From Myxococcales bacterium (lineage in GTDB: Bacteria; Myxococcota_A; Polyangia; Haliangiales; Haliangiaceae): a stretch of 64,000 bases of DNA. A program made the translations under genes and the position numbers. The notes beneath the pieces were generated by a model. The model ran no database searches. It was given only the letters and a program-made list of their open reading frames with translations, and was not told the origin of the DNA. Below, one piece after another: positions 9,538-20,426 of the stretch. How positions within the stretch are numbered: the stretch's first letter is position 1; each line of letters begins with the position of its first letter. The stretch is taken from positions 144,282 through 208,281 of the forward strand of contig JAQBQE010000033.1 in assembly GCA_028287135.1 (NCBI GenBank), written 5' to 3'.

Positions 9538-10422
9538 TCAGGACAGGGCGCGGCTGAACACGAGATACGCGTAGACGTAGGGCGCGATGAAGAGCACCGC
9601 GTCGATCCGGTCGAGGATCCCGCCGTGACCGGGCAGCAGCGCGCCCGAGTCCTTGACGCCGACCGAGCGCTTGATCAGCGACTCGGAGAGATCACCGAGC
9701 TGGCCGAGGATGCCGCCGGGGATCGCGATCAGGAACACGTCGACCCAGGTCAGCCACTCGGCGCTGATCAGCTTGAGGGCCGCGACGCCGGCGATCGATC
9801 CGGCGATCCCGCCGTACGCGCCGGCCCACGTCTTCTTCGGGCTGACCGCCTCGTACAGCTTCTTGTTGCCGAGGAACCGTCCTGCGAAGTAGCCGCCGGT
9901 GTCGGCGAGCCACGCGACGAGCAGCACGAGCAGCACCGTGTCCTGCTCGCCCGCTGGATCGATCAGCTTGAGCTTGGCGAGGAACGTCGTGAGAAAGCCC
10001 GCGTAGACGATGCCCATCACCGTCGCGGCCATCCGGTTCGCGACGCTCGGGATGTCTCGGAACTTGAACAGGTAGAACAGCCCCGGCACGACGACCGCGA
10101 AGATCAGCGAGACCGAGGCACCGCCACCGGCTTGCGTCGCGAACGCGAGCTTGCGCTGCCAGTCACCGCCACCGGAGTAGACGCTGATCGTGACGAAGTC
10201 GAGCCAGTAGAACGCGAGGCACGCGAGCCCGCCCATGACGAGGGCCGCCTTGCGGTCCTCCTTGGGCAACGTCATCGCGAAGAACTCGTGCATCGCGATC
10301 AGCGATGCGACGAAGATCACCGCCCATGTCGGCTCCGGCCGGTGGTAGTGCAACAGCACCAGCAAGATCGGGACGGCGACGACCGCGACCAGGAAACGTT
10401 GCGCGAGATTACCGAGCGCCAA
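9538..10422 (-). CDS. cdsA: Phosphatidate cytidylyltransferase CdsA
   Basis: This 294-residue multi-spanning membrane enzyme makes CDP-diacylglycerol from phosphatidic acid and CTP. The CdsA signature is present near the C-terminus: SLIKRSVGVKDSG followed by LLPGHGGILDRID. Several hydrophobic segments lie upstream (for example FLVAVVAVPILLVLL at the N-terminus). It follows uppS on the same strand after 43 bases, the common uppS-cdsA arrangement of phospholipid and cell-wall precursor genes. Confidence 0.96.
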   Translation of the reverse strand: MALGNLAQRFLVAVVAVPILLVLLHYHRPEPTWAVIFVASLIAMHEFFAMTLPKEDRKAALVMGGLACLAFYWLDFVTISVYSGGGDWQRKLAFATQAGGGASVSLIFAVVVPGLFYLFKFRDIPSVANRMAATVMGIVYAGFLTTFLAKLKLIDPAGEQDTVLLVLLVAWLADTGGYFAGRFLGNKKLYEAVSPKKTWAGAYGGIAGSIAGVAALKLISAEWLTWVDVFLIAIPGGILGQLGDLSESLIKRSVGVKDSGALLPGHGGILDRIDAVLFIAPYVYAYLVFSRALS

Positions 10423-10465
10423 GGCAGTGCAGCTAACCGCAGCCCGGGAGCGGGGTCAATGTGGG

Positions 10466-11203
10466 TCAGGCCGGATCGAGGCCGAGCTGCGCGGACGTGA
10501 GGCCAAACCGGCGCTCGCGCGCGGCATAGACCTCGAGGCACTGGTGGAGGTGCTCCTTGCGGAACTCGGGCCACAGGACGTCCGTGAACACGAGCTCCGC
10601 GTAGGCGATCTCCCAGAGCATGAAGTTCGAGATCCGCTGCTCACCGCTGGTCCGGATCAGCAGGTCGAGCGGCGGCAGCTTCGCGGTCGGCAGGTACCCG
10701 GTGAGCCGATCGACGTCGAGATCCTCGGGGCGCAGCGTCCCGGCCGCAGCGTCGCGCGCGATCTCGCGGACCGCGCGGACGATCGATTCGCGACCGCCGT
10801 AGGACAGCGCGAGGGTCAGCGTCATCCCGGTGTGCATCGCCGAGGCGGTGCGCAGCTCGTCGAGCGGCTCCTTGACCATCGGAGGGAGCTTCTCGACGTC
10901 GCCGATCGCCTCGAGCCGGATCTGGTTGTCGAGGATCTCGGAGCGCTCGCCGATCAAGAACTCGCGGAGCAGGGTCATGAGGCCCATGACCTCCTCGGCC
11001 GGCCGTGCCCAGTTCTGCGACGAGAACGCATACAGCGTCAGCGCTTCGATCCCGAGTTGCCGGGATGCGCGCGTGATGTCACGAACAGAGTCAGCTCCGG
11101 CGCGGTGACCGTCGAGGCGTGGCCGGCCATGGCTCTGCGCCCACCGGCCGTTGCCGTCCATGATGATGCCGACGTGACGCGGCAGTCTTCGAGGGTCGCT
11201 CAT
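10466..11203 (-). CDS. uppS: Undecaprenyl diphosphate synthase
   Basis: This 245-residue cis-prenyltransferase makes the C55 lipid carrier for peptidoglycan. The substrate-binding segment HVGIIMDGNGRWA with its catalytic Asp lies at about residues 10-22. ALTLYAFSSQNW and the C-terminal DLLIRTSGEQRISNFMLW are also conserved. It sits directly upstream of cdsA on the same strand and diverges from the pspA-like gene 80 bases away. Confidence 0.97.
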   Translation of the reverse strand: MSDPRRLPRHVGIIMDGNGRWAQSHGRPRLDGHRAGADSVRDITRASRQLGIEALTLYAFSSQNWARPAEEVMGLMTLLREFLIGERSEILDNQIRLEAIGDVEKLPPMVKEPLDELRTASAMHTGMTLTLALSYGGRESIVRAVREIARDAAAGTLRPEDLDVDRLTGYLPTAKLPPLDLLIRTSGEQRISNFMLWEIAYAELVFTDVLWPEFRKEHLHQCLEVYAARERRFGLTSAQLGLDPA

Positions 11204-11282
11204 CGTCGGAGAACGGGGTCAGTAGCATGCCCGGAGCGAGCGTTGCAACGACACCATTGATCCCGTAGGCTCGATGTAAGCC

Positions 11283-12155
11283 ATGGGCATCTTTTCGAGA
11301 CTCGGGACGCTGATCAAGTCGAACCTCAACGACCTCATCACGAAGGCGGAAGATCCGGAGAAGATGCTGTCCCAGGTGCTGCTCGAGATGCAGCAGCAGC
11401 TGGTCGAGGCAAAGAAGGCCGTGGCGGTCGCGATTGCCGACGAGAAGAAGCTCCAGAAGCAGTACGTCTCGGAGACCGACAAGTCCAAGGAGTGGGAGCG
11501 CAAGGCGATGGTCGCCGTCCGCGCCGGCGACGACGGACTCGCGCGTCAGGCCCTCGCCCGCAAGCAGGAGCACGAGACGATCGCGACGCAGTTCCAGCAG
11601 CAATGGATCTCGCAGAAGCAGGCCGTCGAGAAGCTCAAGGACGCACTGCGCCTCCTCAATAACAAGATCGAGGAAGCGAAGCGCAAGAAGAACATCCTGA
11701 TCGCGCGCAAGAAGCGGGCGGAGGCGCAGCAGCAGATCGCCAACACGATGCAGGGTCTCGGCGACACCAGCGCGTTCGACACGTTCGATCGCATGGCCGA
11801 GCGGATCCAGCTGATGGAGGCCGAGGCTGAAGCAGGCGCCGAGCTCGCAGGCGAGCTGTCGGGCGATACGCTCGAGTCGAAGTTCCACGCGCTCGAGGCC
11901 GGCGGCGGCAGCGAGGACGACGCGCTCTCGGACCTCAAGGCGAAGATGGGCCTGCTCGAGGCGCCCAAGGGCGACAACGCCAAGCAGCTCGGTGCGGGCG
12001 TCGCCGGCACCGGCACCAGCGGCAAGACCGAGGACACGTCGAACCTCGGCACCGGCTCGTCCCTGGGCGGCCTCACCGCCGAGGACCTCAAGGAGCTCGA
12101 GGACCTGGACCTCTCCGAGCTCGAGGGCAGCGGCAAGGAAGCCAAGAAGGCCTAG
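11283..12155 (+). CDS. pspA: PspA/IM30 (Vipp1) family membrane-maintenance protein
   Basis: This 290-residue protein has the usual start MGIFSRLGTLIKSNLNDLI, an amphipathic helix that binds stressed membranes. A long coiled coil (about 25-215) carries DPEKMLSQVLLEMQQQL, typical of PspA/IM30. The last 60-70 residues are a Gly/Ser/Thr-rich linker ending in an acidic helix (LKELEDLDLSELEG), longer than in the E. coli protein. No pspF, pspB or pspC genes are nearby. Confidence 0.93.
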   Translation: MGIFSRLGTLIKSNLNDLITKAEDPEKMLSQVLLEMQQQLVEAKKAVAVAIADEKKLQKQYVSETDKSKEWERKAMVAVRAGDDGLARQALARKQEHETIATQFQQQWISQKQAVEKLKDALRLLNNKIEEAKRKKNILIARKKRAEAQQQIANTMQGLGDTSAFDTFDRMAERIQLMEAEAEAGAELAGELSGDTLESKFHALEAGGGSEDDALSDLKAKMGLLEAPKGDNAKQLGAGVAGTGTSGKTEDTSNLGTGSSLGGLTAEDLKELEDLDLSELEGSGKEAKKA

Positions 12156-12281
12156 TCATTCCTCTGTGGCTGCCCGCCGCAACGGGTGTGAAGTGGCAGC
12201 TACACGGCGGATGGATGACGGAGGAATTTCCAGGGCTTGCCAGCAGATTGCTCGGATCGACGATTGCACCGCCATCGCGCC

Positions 12282-13439
12282 ATGCGCCTCGTCACCGGTT
12301 TGCTCGCATTGGCCCTGACAGGTTCCCTCGCCTACGCGGAGGAACCCAATGCCCCGGAAGCCCAGGCAGATCCGTCCCGCGGACGGGTCCGGCTACGCGT
12401 GGTGAAGGTTCTGCCCGAGAGTCACCAGGCACTGCTGTACGACAAGGACCGCGGCGTCCATGTCCTGGCCGAGGTCGGTTCCGCCGTCGGCGGCTACATC
12501 GTCCAGTCGATCATCGACGATGAGGTCACGCTGTTCGGCGCGGGCCGCGAGCTCGTGCTCGCCGCGCCCGAGCCGGCCTGGCGGTCACGCCGTGATGCTC
12601 GCGAGGCACGTGCGACCCGGACCGCGGCCGCCGCGCCCCCGGACCTCCCGGTCGATCCGTACGACCCTGCGGTGCCCGCCCGGGTCCAAGACGAGCCCCT
12701 CAGTCCGTACGACGCCGTCATGGCGGACGGCTCGCGGGTCGCGCCGGCCCGCGCCGGCTCGGAACAGCTGGTCGACCCGTACGCGGAGCCGCCGGTTCGC
12801 ATCGTCACGGCCCCGCGTGCGGTGCCCGCACCACCCGTGATCCACGCCGGAGACGACGGCGTTCGCGTGGCCAGGGCGCCGAGCGCCCCGCGTGCAGGCG
12901 AGGAGATCGGCGACGCGTACGCCGACGCGTACGGCGACGCCGTCATCGGCGACGAACGGATCCCCGCGCCCCGGCCGACCCGCGCCGCGCCGCGGCCCGC
13001 ACCGACCGATGACAACCTGTATGCACCGGGGATCCGCGAGTTCGCGGACGCGGTCGCTGCGACCGGCACGGAGGACCCGTATGCCGACGTGCCCGGCGTC
13101 CCGGCGGTCAGCTCGCCCGCGCCGGCTGCGAGCCCGGAAGGGGTCCTGCTCGCACGCAGGGACGTCACCGCCGTGCTCGCCGACTTCGAGCTGCTGACGC
13201 GCTCGCTGCGCGGAACGTTCACGCCGTGGGGCGCTCGGCTCGACATGGTGGCGCCCGGCTCGGTGTTCGCCAAGGCCGGCCTCCGCACCGGCGATGTGGT
13301 CACCGCCGTCGATGGCAGGCCGCTGCGCTCGATCGACGACGCGGCCGATCTCTATGTCGGTGCGTCGAGCATTCGCTCGACCACGGTCCAGGTGACGCGG
13401 GCCGGCGCGCCGATCACGCTGCGCATCGCCCTCCGCTAG
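12282..13439 (+). CDS. Exported GspC-like protein with C-terminal PDZ domain
   Basis: This 385-residue protein starts with a Sec signal peptide (MRLVTGLLALALTGSLAYA) and likely cleavage before EEP. The start is set at this ATG because the frame upstream is not signal-like. Residues about 35-90 (VRLRVVKVLPESHQALLYDK, HVLAEVG, GGYIVQSIID) resemble the homology region of type II secretion protein GspC. A Pro/Ala/Arg-rich low-complexity stretch of about 200 residues follows. The C-terminus is a PDZ domain (MVAPGSVFAKAGLRTGDVV, VDGRPLRS). No other type II secretion genes are adjacent, so a role outside a full secretion machine is possible. Confidence 0.75.
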   Translation: MRLVTGLLALALTGSLAYAEEPNAPEAQADPSRGRVRLRVVKVLPESHQALLYDKDRGVHVLAEVGSAVGGYIVQSIIDDEVTLFGAGRELVLAAPEPAWRSRRDAREARATRTAAAAPPDLPVDPYDPAVPARVQDEPLSPYDAVMADGSRVAPARAGSEQLVDPYAEPPVRIVTAPRAVPAPPVIHAGDDGVRVARAPSAPRAGEEIGDAYADAYGDAVIGDERIPAPRPTRAAPRPAPTDDNLYAPGIREFADAVAATGTEDPYADVPGVPAVSSPAPAASPEGVLLARRDVTAVLADFELLTRSLRGTFTPWGARLDMVAPGSVFAKAGLRTGDVVTAVDGRPLRSIDDAADLYVGASSIRSTTVQVTRAGAPITLRIALR

Positions 13440-13465
13440 CGGGCTGACTACGTTACGATGGCCAG

Positions 13466-14098
13466 GTGGGTGCGGCACGACTCGAGCTCCGACTGACCAG
13501 TCAGTCGGAATGGATCAAGATCTTCGATCCGCGTGACTGGACCGTCACCGTTCCGACCGCCGAGCACGTCGAGCCGCAGGCGGCCGTACGCATCGATCTC
13601 GACGTCGGTGGCTGGCTGGTGACCCTGCGCGGCACCGTGGTCGGTCACCGCGACGATCCCGCGGGCGTCGTCGTGGCGCTCGGTGGCTCGGAGCGCGACA
13701 AGATCAATTACCTGAACGGGTTCGTCCGCGGCGGCCTCCTCAACCTGCGCGAGAAGCGCCGGCTGCCGATCCGGCTCCAGGTCACCTACGGCGCGATCGA
13801 AGGTCCTGCCGAGACGTACACCAAGGACATCAACGAGGAGGGCGTGTTCCTGTACACGGACAGGCCGCTGCCGGAGACCTCGCAGGTCCACATGCTGGTC
13901 GCGATCCCGGGCATGCCGCAGCCGCTGTCCCTGGTCGGCAAGGTCTCGCACACGATCCTGCCGCAGGACGAGGAGACGCCCGGCATGGGGATCGTGTTCG
14001 TGCTCGACGACAGCCAGCGCGTCCAGCTGCTCGGGGTCATCCGGGATCTCGAGGGACTGCTCCTCAGCGGTCAGCTACCGACGAACACGGTCGAATGA
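13466..14098 (+). CDS. PilZ-domain protein (putative c-di-GMP receptor)
   Basis: This 210-residue soluble protein begins at a GTG 26 bases after the PDZ gene. Its central part matches PilZ: the arginine motif REKRRLPIR and a second motif TKDINEEGVFL, which has Asn where the canonical D/NxSxxG has Ser. A hydrophobic beta segment follows (MLVAIPGMPQPLSLVGKV). The N-terminal 85 residues form a beta-rich domain with DLDVGGWLVTLRGTVV. Myxobacteria carry many such stand-alone PilZ proteins. The altered second motif leaves c-di-GMP binding uncertain. Confidence 0.82.
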   Translation: MGAARLELRLTSQSEWIKIFDPRDWTVTVPTAEHVEPQAAVRIDLDVGGWLVTLRGTVVGHRDDPAGVVVALGGSERDKINYLNGFVRGGLLNLREKRRLPIRLQVTYGAIEGPAETYTKDINEEGVFLYTDRPLPETSQVHMLVAIPGMPQPLSLVGKVSHTILPQDEETPGMGIVFVLDDSQRVQLLGVIRDLEGLLLSGQLPTNTVE

Positions 14099-14132
14099 TT
14101 GCCTGATCCGGCTTCGGATGGCACCGTGAGCC

Positions 14133-15091
14133 GTGGGTCGCCGCCCCGGTCGTACCGATCGCTCGAACACGATCGCTCCGGTGACGTGGCGCGAGGGCGT
14201 GCACCTCACCGGCACACCGATCTGGTGTGATGCGCGCCGGCGCCGCGATATCTGCTTCGTCTCATCGGTCGATCGCGTCGTACGTACCGGCCATGGCCAG
14301 CTGATCGGGACGGCGCTGACGCTCGACCTGCTCGGCGCACGTGGAGGCGGGCACCTTGCCGTTCCGTTGCGGAAGCGGTTCACGCTCGGCACGTTGCGGC
14401 TCGAGCTGTTCCCGTCGGGCCGCGCGCTCGGCGCTGCGGCGCTGCATGTCGATGCGGTCGGTCGTACCGTGCTCTACGCGGGTGCGGTCCGCACGATCGT
14501 GAGCCCGCTGATCGAGGGGGCCGAGGTTCGCACCGCAGATGCGCTCGTCGTTGCAGCTCCGCTCGGAGAACCGCACCACCGGCTCGAGCCGCTCGATGAC
14601 ATCGCGACCCGGGTGGTCGAGTGGAGTCGCGCACAGCTCGCCGCGAGCCGACCGACGGTGCTCGTGGTCGAGAGCGCGCTCGACGGCATCGAGGTCGCGG
14701 CGCGGCTGGTCGCCGAGGGCGTGCCGGTCGTCGGCTCGAAGTCGATCCGCGATGCGGTCCAGCGGCTCGAGGGGATCGCTGGCATCCCGGCGATCCGCGC
14801 ACTCGGCCGCGGACCCGCGGTGCTGATCCGGGCCGAGACCGATCGCGGCAAGACCGCCCCGGATGCGGTCACCGCCCTGGTCGCCGCGCGCGCGATCGAT
14901 CCAGCCCCCGGGTGGTCGGCACAGTTCGCGTGGCCGTTCGTCGCGGGGCGCGATCAGCTGCTCGCGTGGATCGAGCAGACCCGCGCGCGGGAGATCTTCG
15001 TCACCGGTCCGTGCGCGGATGCGATCGTCGCCGCCCTCGGGTCGCGCGCGCGCGTGCTCGGTCCGCCACGACAGATGGCGCTGTTCGGGAC

Positions 15092-15095
<4 letters not shown>
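14133..15095 (+). CDS. Metallo-beta-lactamase-fold (ExoIII-like) protein lacking metal ligands
   Basis: The order of segments in this 320-residue protein follows the family of the mRNA 3'-end-processing/ligase-associated exonuclease (COG1236). ICFVSSVDRVVR sits where that family has the HxHxDH metal motif. LELFPSGRALGAA stands for the PAGHxLGSA loop, VLYAGAVR for the SGDYK strand, and FVAGRDQLLAWIE for SDHADWxGL. In each place the metal-binding His or Asp is replaced. The fold assignment is inference from this pattern. If right, it is a pseudoenzyme. The GTG start is 34 bases after the PilZ gene, and its stop overlaps the penicillin-binding protein start (ATGA), so the two are probably co-translated. 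Confidence 0.6.
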
Positions 15096-17227
<2,132 letters not shown>

Positions 17228-17299
17228 TCGGACCCGGCCACGACGTGAGTCCCCTTCGGCAACGGGTCACCCTGGCGATCGGGTGGTATGCTGCGACCG

Positions 17300-17821
17300 A
17301 TGTTCGGCATGGGCGGCAGCGAGATCATCGTGATCTTGATCGTGGCGCTCCTGTTCCTCGGCCCCGACAAGCTGCCGCAGGCAGCCAAGACGATCAGCAA
17401 GGGCATCCGCGATATCAAGAAGCAGTCGCGCGCCCTGCAGAACCAGATCGAGGGCGACGAGCAGATCGGCGGTGCGATCCGCGATCTGAAGAGCGCTCTG
17501 CGCGGCGACGAGGCGCCCGTCCGCCCCAAGCCAGTAAAGCCGAAGCCGCCGAAGGAGCTTCCGGCCGCGGGTGCAGCAATCGCTGCGGCCTCGACCGAGG
17601 CAACGCCCCTGCCCGAGCCCGCGCTGACGACCGGTGAGCCGGCGACCGTCGAGCTGGCTGCGACGCCGGACGAGATCGCCGAGGCACCGCGGCTGACCAT
17701 GCCGGAGATGGCCGGTGAGCCCGACCCCGACGTGATCGACCAGGGCGATGATGACCTCGCCTCGCTGGTCCGCCCCGCCCCGGGAACGGTGGCGAAGGGC
17801 TCCGAGCCGAAGCATGGCTAG
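17300..17821 (+). CDS. tatA: Twin-arginine translocase TatA/TatB-type subunit
   Basis: This 173-residue protein begins MFGMGGSEIIVILIVALLFL followed by GPDKLP, the classical TatA/B membrane helix and hinge. An amphipathic helix comes next (AAKTISKGIRDIKKQSRALQ). The rest is an Ala/Pro/Glu-rich tail much longer than in E. coli TatA. An ATG four codons upstream would add MLRP. The inner ATG is preferred because family members start at the helix. The stop overlaps the tatC start by eight bases. No separate tatB is seen, so this protein may serve both roles. Confidence 0.92.
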   Translation: MFGMGGSEIIVILIVALLFLGPDKLPQAAKTISKGIRDIKKQSRALQNQIEGDEQIGGAIRDLKSALRGDEAPVRPKPVKPKPPKELPAAGAAIAAASTEATPLPEPALTTGEPATVELAATPDEIAEAPRLTMPEMAGEPDPDVIDQGDDDLASLVRPAPGTVAKGSEPKHG

Positions 17822-18701
17822 CCCGGCACGCGCGGACGACGATACCTCCGAGCCCGTCGAGACCGAGCTCGAGGAGAGCCGGATGCCGTTCCTCTCGCAC
17901 CTGAAGGAGCTACGCGACCGCGTTCGCAACGCAGCGATCGCGTTCACGCTCGCGTTCGGCCTCTGCTTCTACTTCGCGCAGGAGATCTACGACTGGCTCG
18001 AGGTGCCGGTCTACGAGGCGTGGAGGACGCATCCCAAGCTCGGCGAGTTCAAGATGAGCTTCTCGTCGTTGACCGAACCGTTCTGGGTCAACATGTCGGT
18101 CGCGCTGTGGGCGGGGATCTTCGTCGCGTCGCCGTTCATCTTCTATCAGCTGTGGAAGTTCATCGCGCCCGGTCTCTACAAGCGTGAGCGCAGGATCGGC
18201 GTGTCGTTCGCGGTGTTCTCCGCGCTGTTCTTCGTGAGCGGCGCGCTGTTCTGCTACCACTTCGTCCTCGGCCGCATCTACGAGTTCCTGCTCGGCTACG
18301 CGACCCAGGAATCGGAGCACCTGCGGGCGCCCGTGCTGATGCTCCAGCACTACCTCGATCTGACGCGCGACATGATGCTCGCGTTCGGTGCGGTGTTCGA
18401 GCTGCCGCTGTTGATCTACTTCCTGTCGCTGATCGGCATGGTCACGCACCGCGGGCTGTGGAAGTTCAACCGCTGGTTCACCGTGATCGCGTTCATCATC
18501 GGCGCGATCCTGACGCCGTCGCCCGACGTCGTCTCGCAGCTGATGATGGCGGGACCGATGATCGCGCTCTACAACCTGTCGATCCTGATCTCGTGGTACG
18601 TGACCGCGAAGCGCGAGCGCAAGGAAGCGGCGCTCGCTGCGTCGGGTGCTCCCAGGCCGAAGCGCGTCGTCGACGAAGACGACGACGCCGACGACGAATA
18701 G
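17814..18701 (+). CDS. tatC: Sec-independent protein translocase TatC
   Basis: This 295-residue six-helix membrane protein is the twin-arginine signal receptor. It carries MPFLSHLKELRDRV, the conserved N-terminal cytoplasmic motif. The first periplasmic loop and the segments FVASPFIFYQLWKFIAPGLY, FELPLLIYFLSLIG and AILTPSPDVVSQLMMAGPM are diagnostic. The C-terminus is Asp/Glu-rich. The start MASPARADDD lies inside the end of tatA. Confidence 0.97.
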   Translation: MASPARADDDTSEPVETELEESRMPFLSHLKELRDRVRNAAIAFTLAFGLCFYFAQEIYDWLEVPVYEAWRTHPKLGEFKMSFSSLTEPFWVNMSVALWAGIFVASPFIFYQLWKFIAPGLYKRERRIGVSFAVFSALFFVSGALFCYHFVLGRIYEFLLGYATQESEHLRAPVLMLQHYLDLTRDMMLAFGAVFELPLLIYFLSLIGMVTHRGLWKFNRWFTVIAFIIGAILTPSPDVVSQLMMAGPMIALYNLSILISWYVTAKRERKEAALAASGAPRPKRVVDEDDDADDE

Positions 18702-18710
18702 TCGCGAGCG

Positions 18711-20165
18711 TCAGGAGCCGCCGAAGCGGTCCCACGGGATCCGACGGAACCAGACGTAGCCAAGGCCGGCCGCGACGACCGCCCAGATCAGCATCGACGT
18801 GATGGCGATCGATCGTCGCTCGTCCTGCTTGCGGGCGATCTGCTGGGCGCGAAACGCATCGAGCGTTTCGTAGATCTCCGGCGTGTCCGCGGCCGTCTGC
18901 GTGGCGATCAGGGCGGCGTCGATCTTCTGGAACGCCGAGGCCTCACGCGAGGCCGCGATCAGATGGGCGGGGACAAAGCCGAGCAGGATCGAGATGACGA
19001 CGCCGGCGGCGAACCGCGCGCGATGGAGCTCGGGTGCGCTGACACCGCCCCCCATCGACGTCGGGGCGGGCTGTGCCGCGGTCTGCTTGCGCATCGCCGG
19101 GGTCGCCGAGAGCGGCGGAGACGTCACCGCGGCCGAGCGCGCGGGCGCGTTCGTGGCGGCGGGCGGGGGCGGCGTGCTCATCCGCTTGGGTCGCTCGTCG
19201 TCGACCATCAGCGAGACCTGCTGCTGCGCTTCGTCGGCGTCGGGCGGCGCGAACAGATCGAGCGCTGCCTCCTTCGGCTTCGCGGCACCGGGCTTGGGCG
19301 TGGAGATCCGGATCGACGAGACCGGCTCGGGCGCAGGTCCGATGCTCGCCGCCATCAGGTCCGGCGAGGGTGCGAACCCGCCGGGGGTGCCGGCCTCGGC
19401 GTCGTCGCCATCGAGGGACGACAGCGACAGCGCATCGCCACCGAGCGCACCCAGATCCGACGGGATCGGGACCTCCTGCGAGTACGCCGCGGACAGTCCG
19501 CTCTGGAACTGCGCGTTCGACTTCGGCGCATTCGCCGGCGGCAGCGACGTGCCACCCGAGCGCGCCGCATTCGACGGCGGTAGCGACGACGAGCTCGGGC
19601 GACCTGCGCCCGGCGGACCGAACGGATCCAGCTCGGCCGTCGGGGACACGGAGGCGGCAGCCCGCTGCGGCATCAGCGCGGAGCTCGCATGCGATTCGCG
19701 CGGCGCCGGACCCGACGCGCTCGGCGTCTTGCTGCGCGCAGGCGGCGGCGCGACAGCGCCCGGCGGCGGGGTCATCGCGGTGCGCGCGGACGACAGCGGT
19801 GGAGACACCGAGTACCGCCCCGAGCGTGTCGGCTTGTCGCCGGGCATCGACGGCGTCTTTGCGCGCGGCGGCGGTGCGGGGGCGCGAGCGGGCTCGGCCT
19901 GGGGCGGAACGACCGGCAGGCTCGGCTGCGTCGGCGTGGCGTCCTCGACCCTGACGCGAGCGCCGACTTCTTCGAGCGCGCGCGCGTACGCGTCCGCGGT
20001 CGCAGCGTCGATGTTTGCCTTGACCCGGAACCGACCCGCGGTCATCCGCTTGATCAGGTCGGCGACCGGAAGCCCGTACTTCTGCGAGATCGCGACCGCG
20101 AGGCGCTCGATGCCCTCCGGTGTGCGATCCACCGGTCCTTCGACGTACACGTGGAAGGCTGCCAT
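18711..20165 (-). CDS. Two-TM protein with N-terminal L7/L12-like domain and long linker
   Basis: I do not recognise this 484-residue protein as a named family. Residues about 1-75 (AVAISQKYGLPVADLIKRM ... ARALEEVGARVRV) resemble the ribosomal L7/L12 C-terminal fold in pattern. About 300 residues of Pro/Ser/Ala-rich low complexity follow, with several DLFAPP/DPFGPP-like acidic patches. Near the C-terminus are two hydrophobic segments (FAAGVVISILLGFVPAHLIAA and TSMLIWAVVAAGLGYVWF) around a helical loop. It ends 9 bases from tatC on the opposite strand. This layout suggests a cytosolic sensor or docking head tethered to the inner membrane, which is inference. Confidence 0.7.
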   Translation of the reverse strand: MAAFHVYVEGPVDRTPEGIERLAVAISQKYGLPVADLIKRMTAGRFRVKANIDAATADAYARALEEVGARVRVEDATPTQPSLPVVPPQAEPARAPAPPPRAKTPSMPGDKPTRSGRYSVSPPLSSARTAMTPPPGAVAPPPARSKTPSASGPAPRESHASSALMPQRAAASVSPTAELDPFGPPGAGRPSSSSLPPSNAARSGGTSLPPANAPKSNAQFQSGLSAAYSQEVPIPSDLGALGGDALSLSSLDGDDAEAGTPGGFAPSPDLMAASIGPAPEPVSSIRISTPKPGAAKPKEAALDLFAPPDADEAQQQVSLMVDDERPKRMSTPPPPAATNAPARSAAVTSPPLSATPAMRKQTAAQPAPTSMGGGVSAPELHRARFAAGVVISILLGFVPAHLIAASREASAFQKIDAALIATQTAADTPEIYETLDAFRAQQIARKQDERRSIAITSMLIWAVVAAGLGYVWFRRIPWDRFGGS

Positions 20166-20261
20166 CCCTGTTCGTTATCTTCTCATGACTTGGCGCCGGG
20201 AGAGATCTCCCCGGCTGCCTCGAAGTTGCGCATCTCGATCCACGGCCCACAGGATGGGTAC

Positions 20262-20423
20262 ATGACTTTCGGCAAGGCTGTTCCGAAGCTCGTGCCTTCG
20301 TTCATGCGCCGCCGCATCCGCCTCGGAGTCGCCCACCATGGCGCTCCATCGGGTTGGGTCGCCCCCACCAAGGACACTGCCACCGAGCAGACCGGGCCGA
20401 CCAAGCAGAAGAAGCGGCGGTAG
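20262..20423 (+). CDS. Small basic hypothetical protein (53 aa)
   Basis: This frame starts MTFGKAVPKLVPSFMRRR and ends GPTKQKKRR. It lies in the 261-base gap between two minus-strand genes. A weak AGGA ribosome site lies seven bases before the ATG. It is strongly basic with no recognisable domain. It could be a genuine small protein or chance, since the upstream region of the neighbouring membrane-protein gene also occupies this gap. Confidence 0.35.
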   Translation: MTFGKAVPKLVPSFMRRRIRLGVAHHGAPSGWVAPTKDTATEQTGPTKQKKRR

Positions 20424-20426
20424 CGT

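Noticed and set aside
14621..15091. N-terminal extension of the penicillin-binding protein
   Set aside because: It lies entirely within the preceding gene in another frame, and the membrane anchor follows directly after the ATG at 15092.
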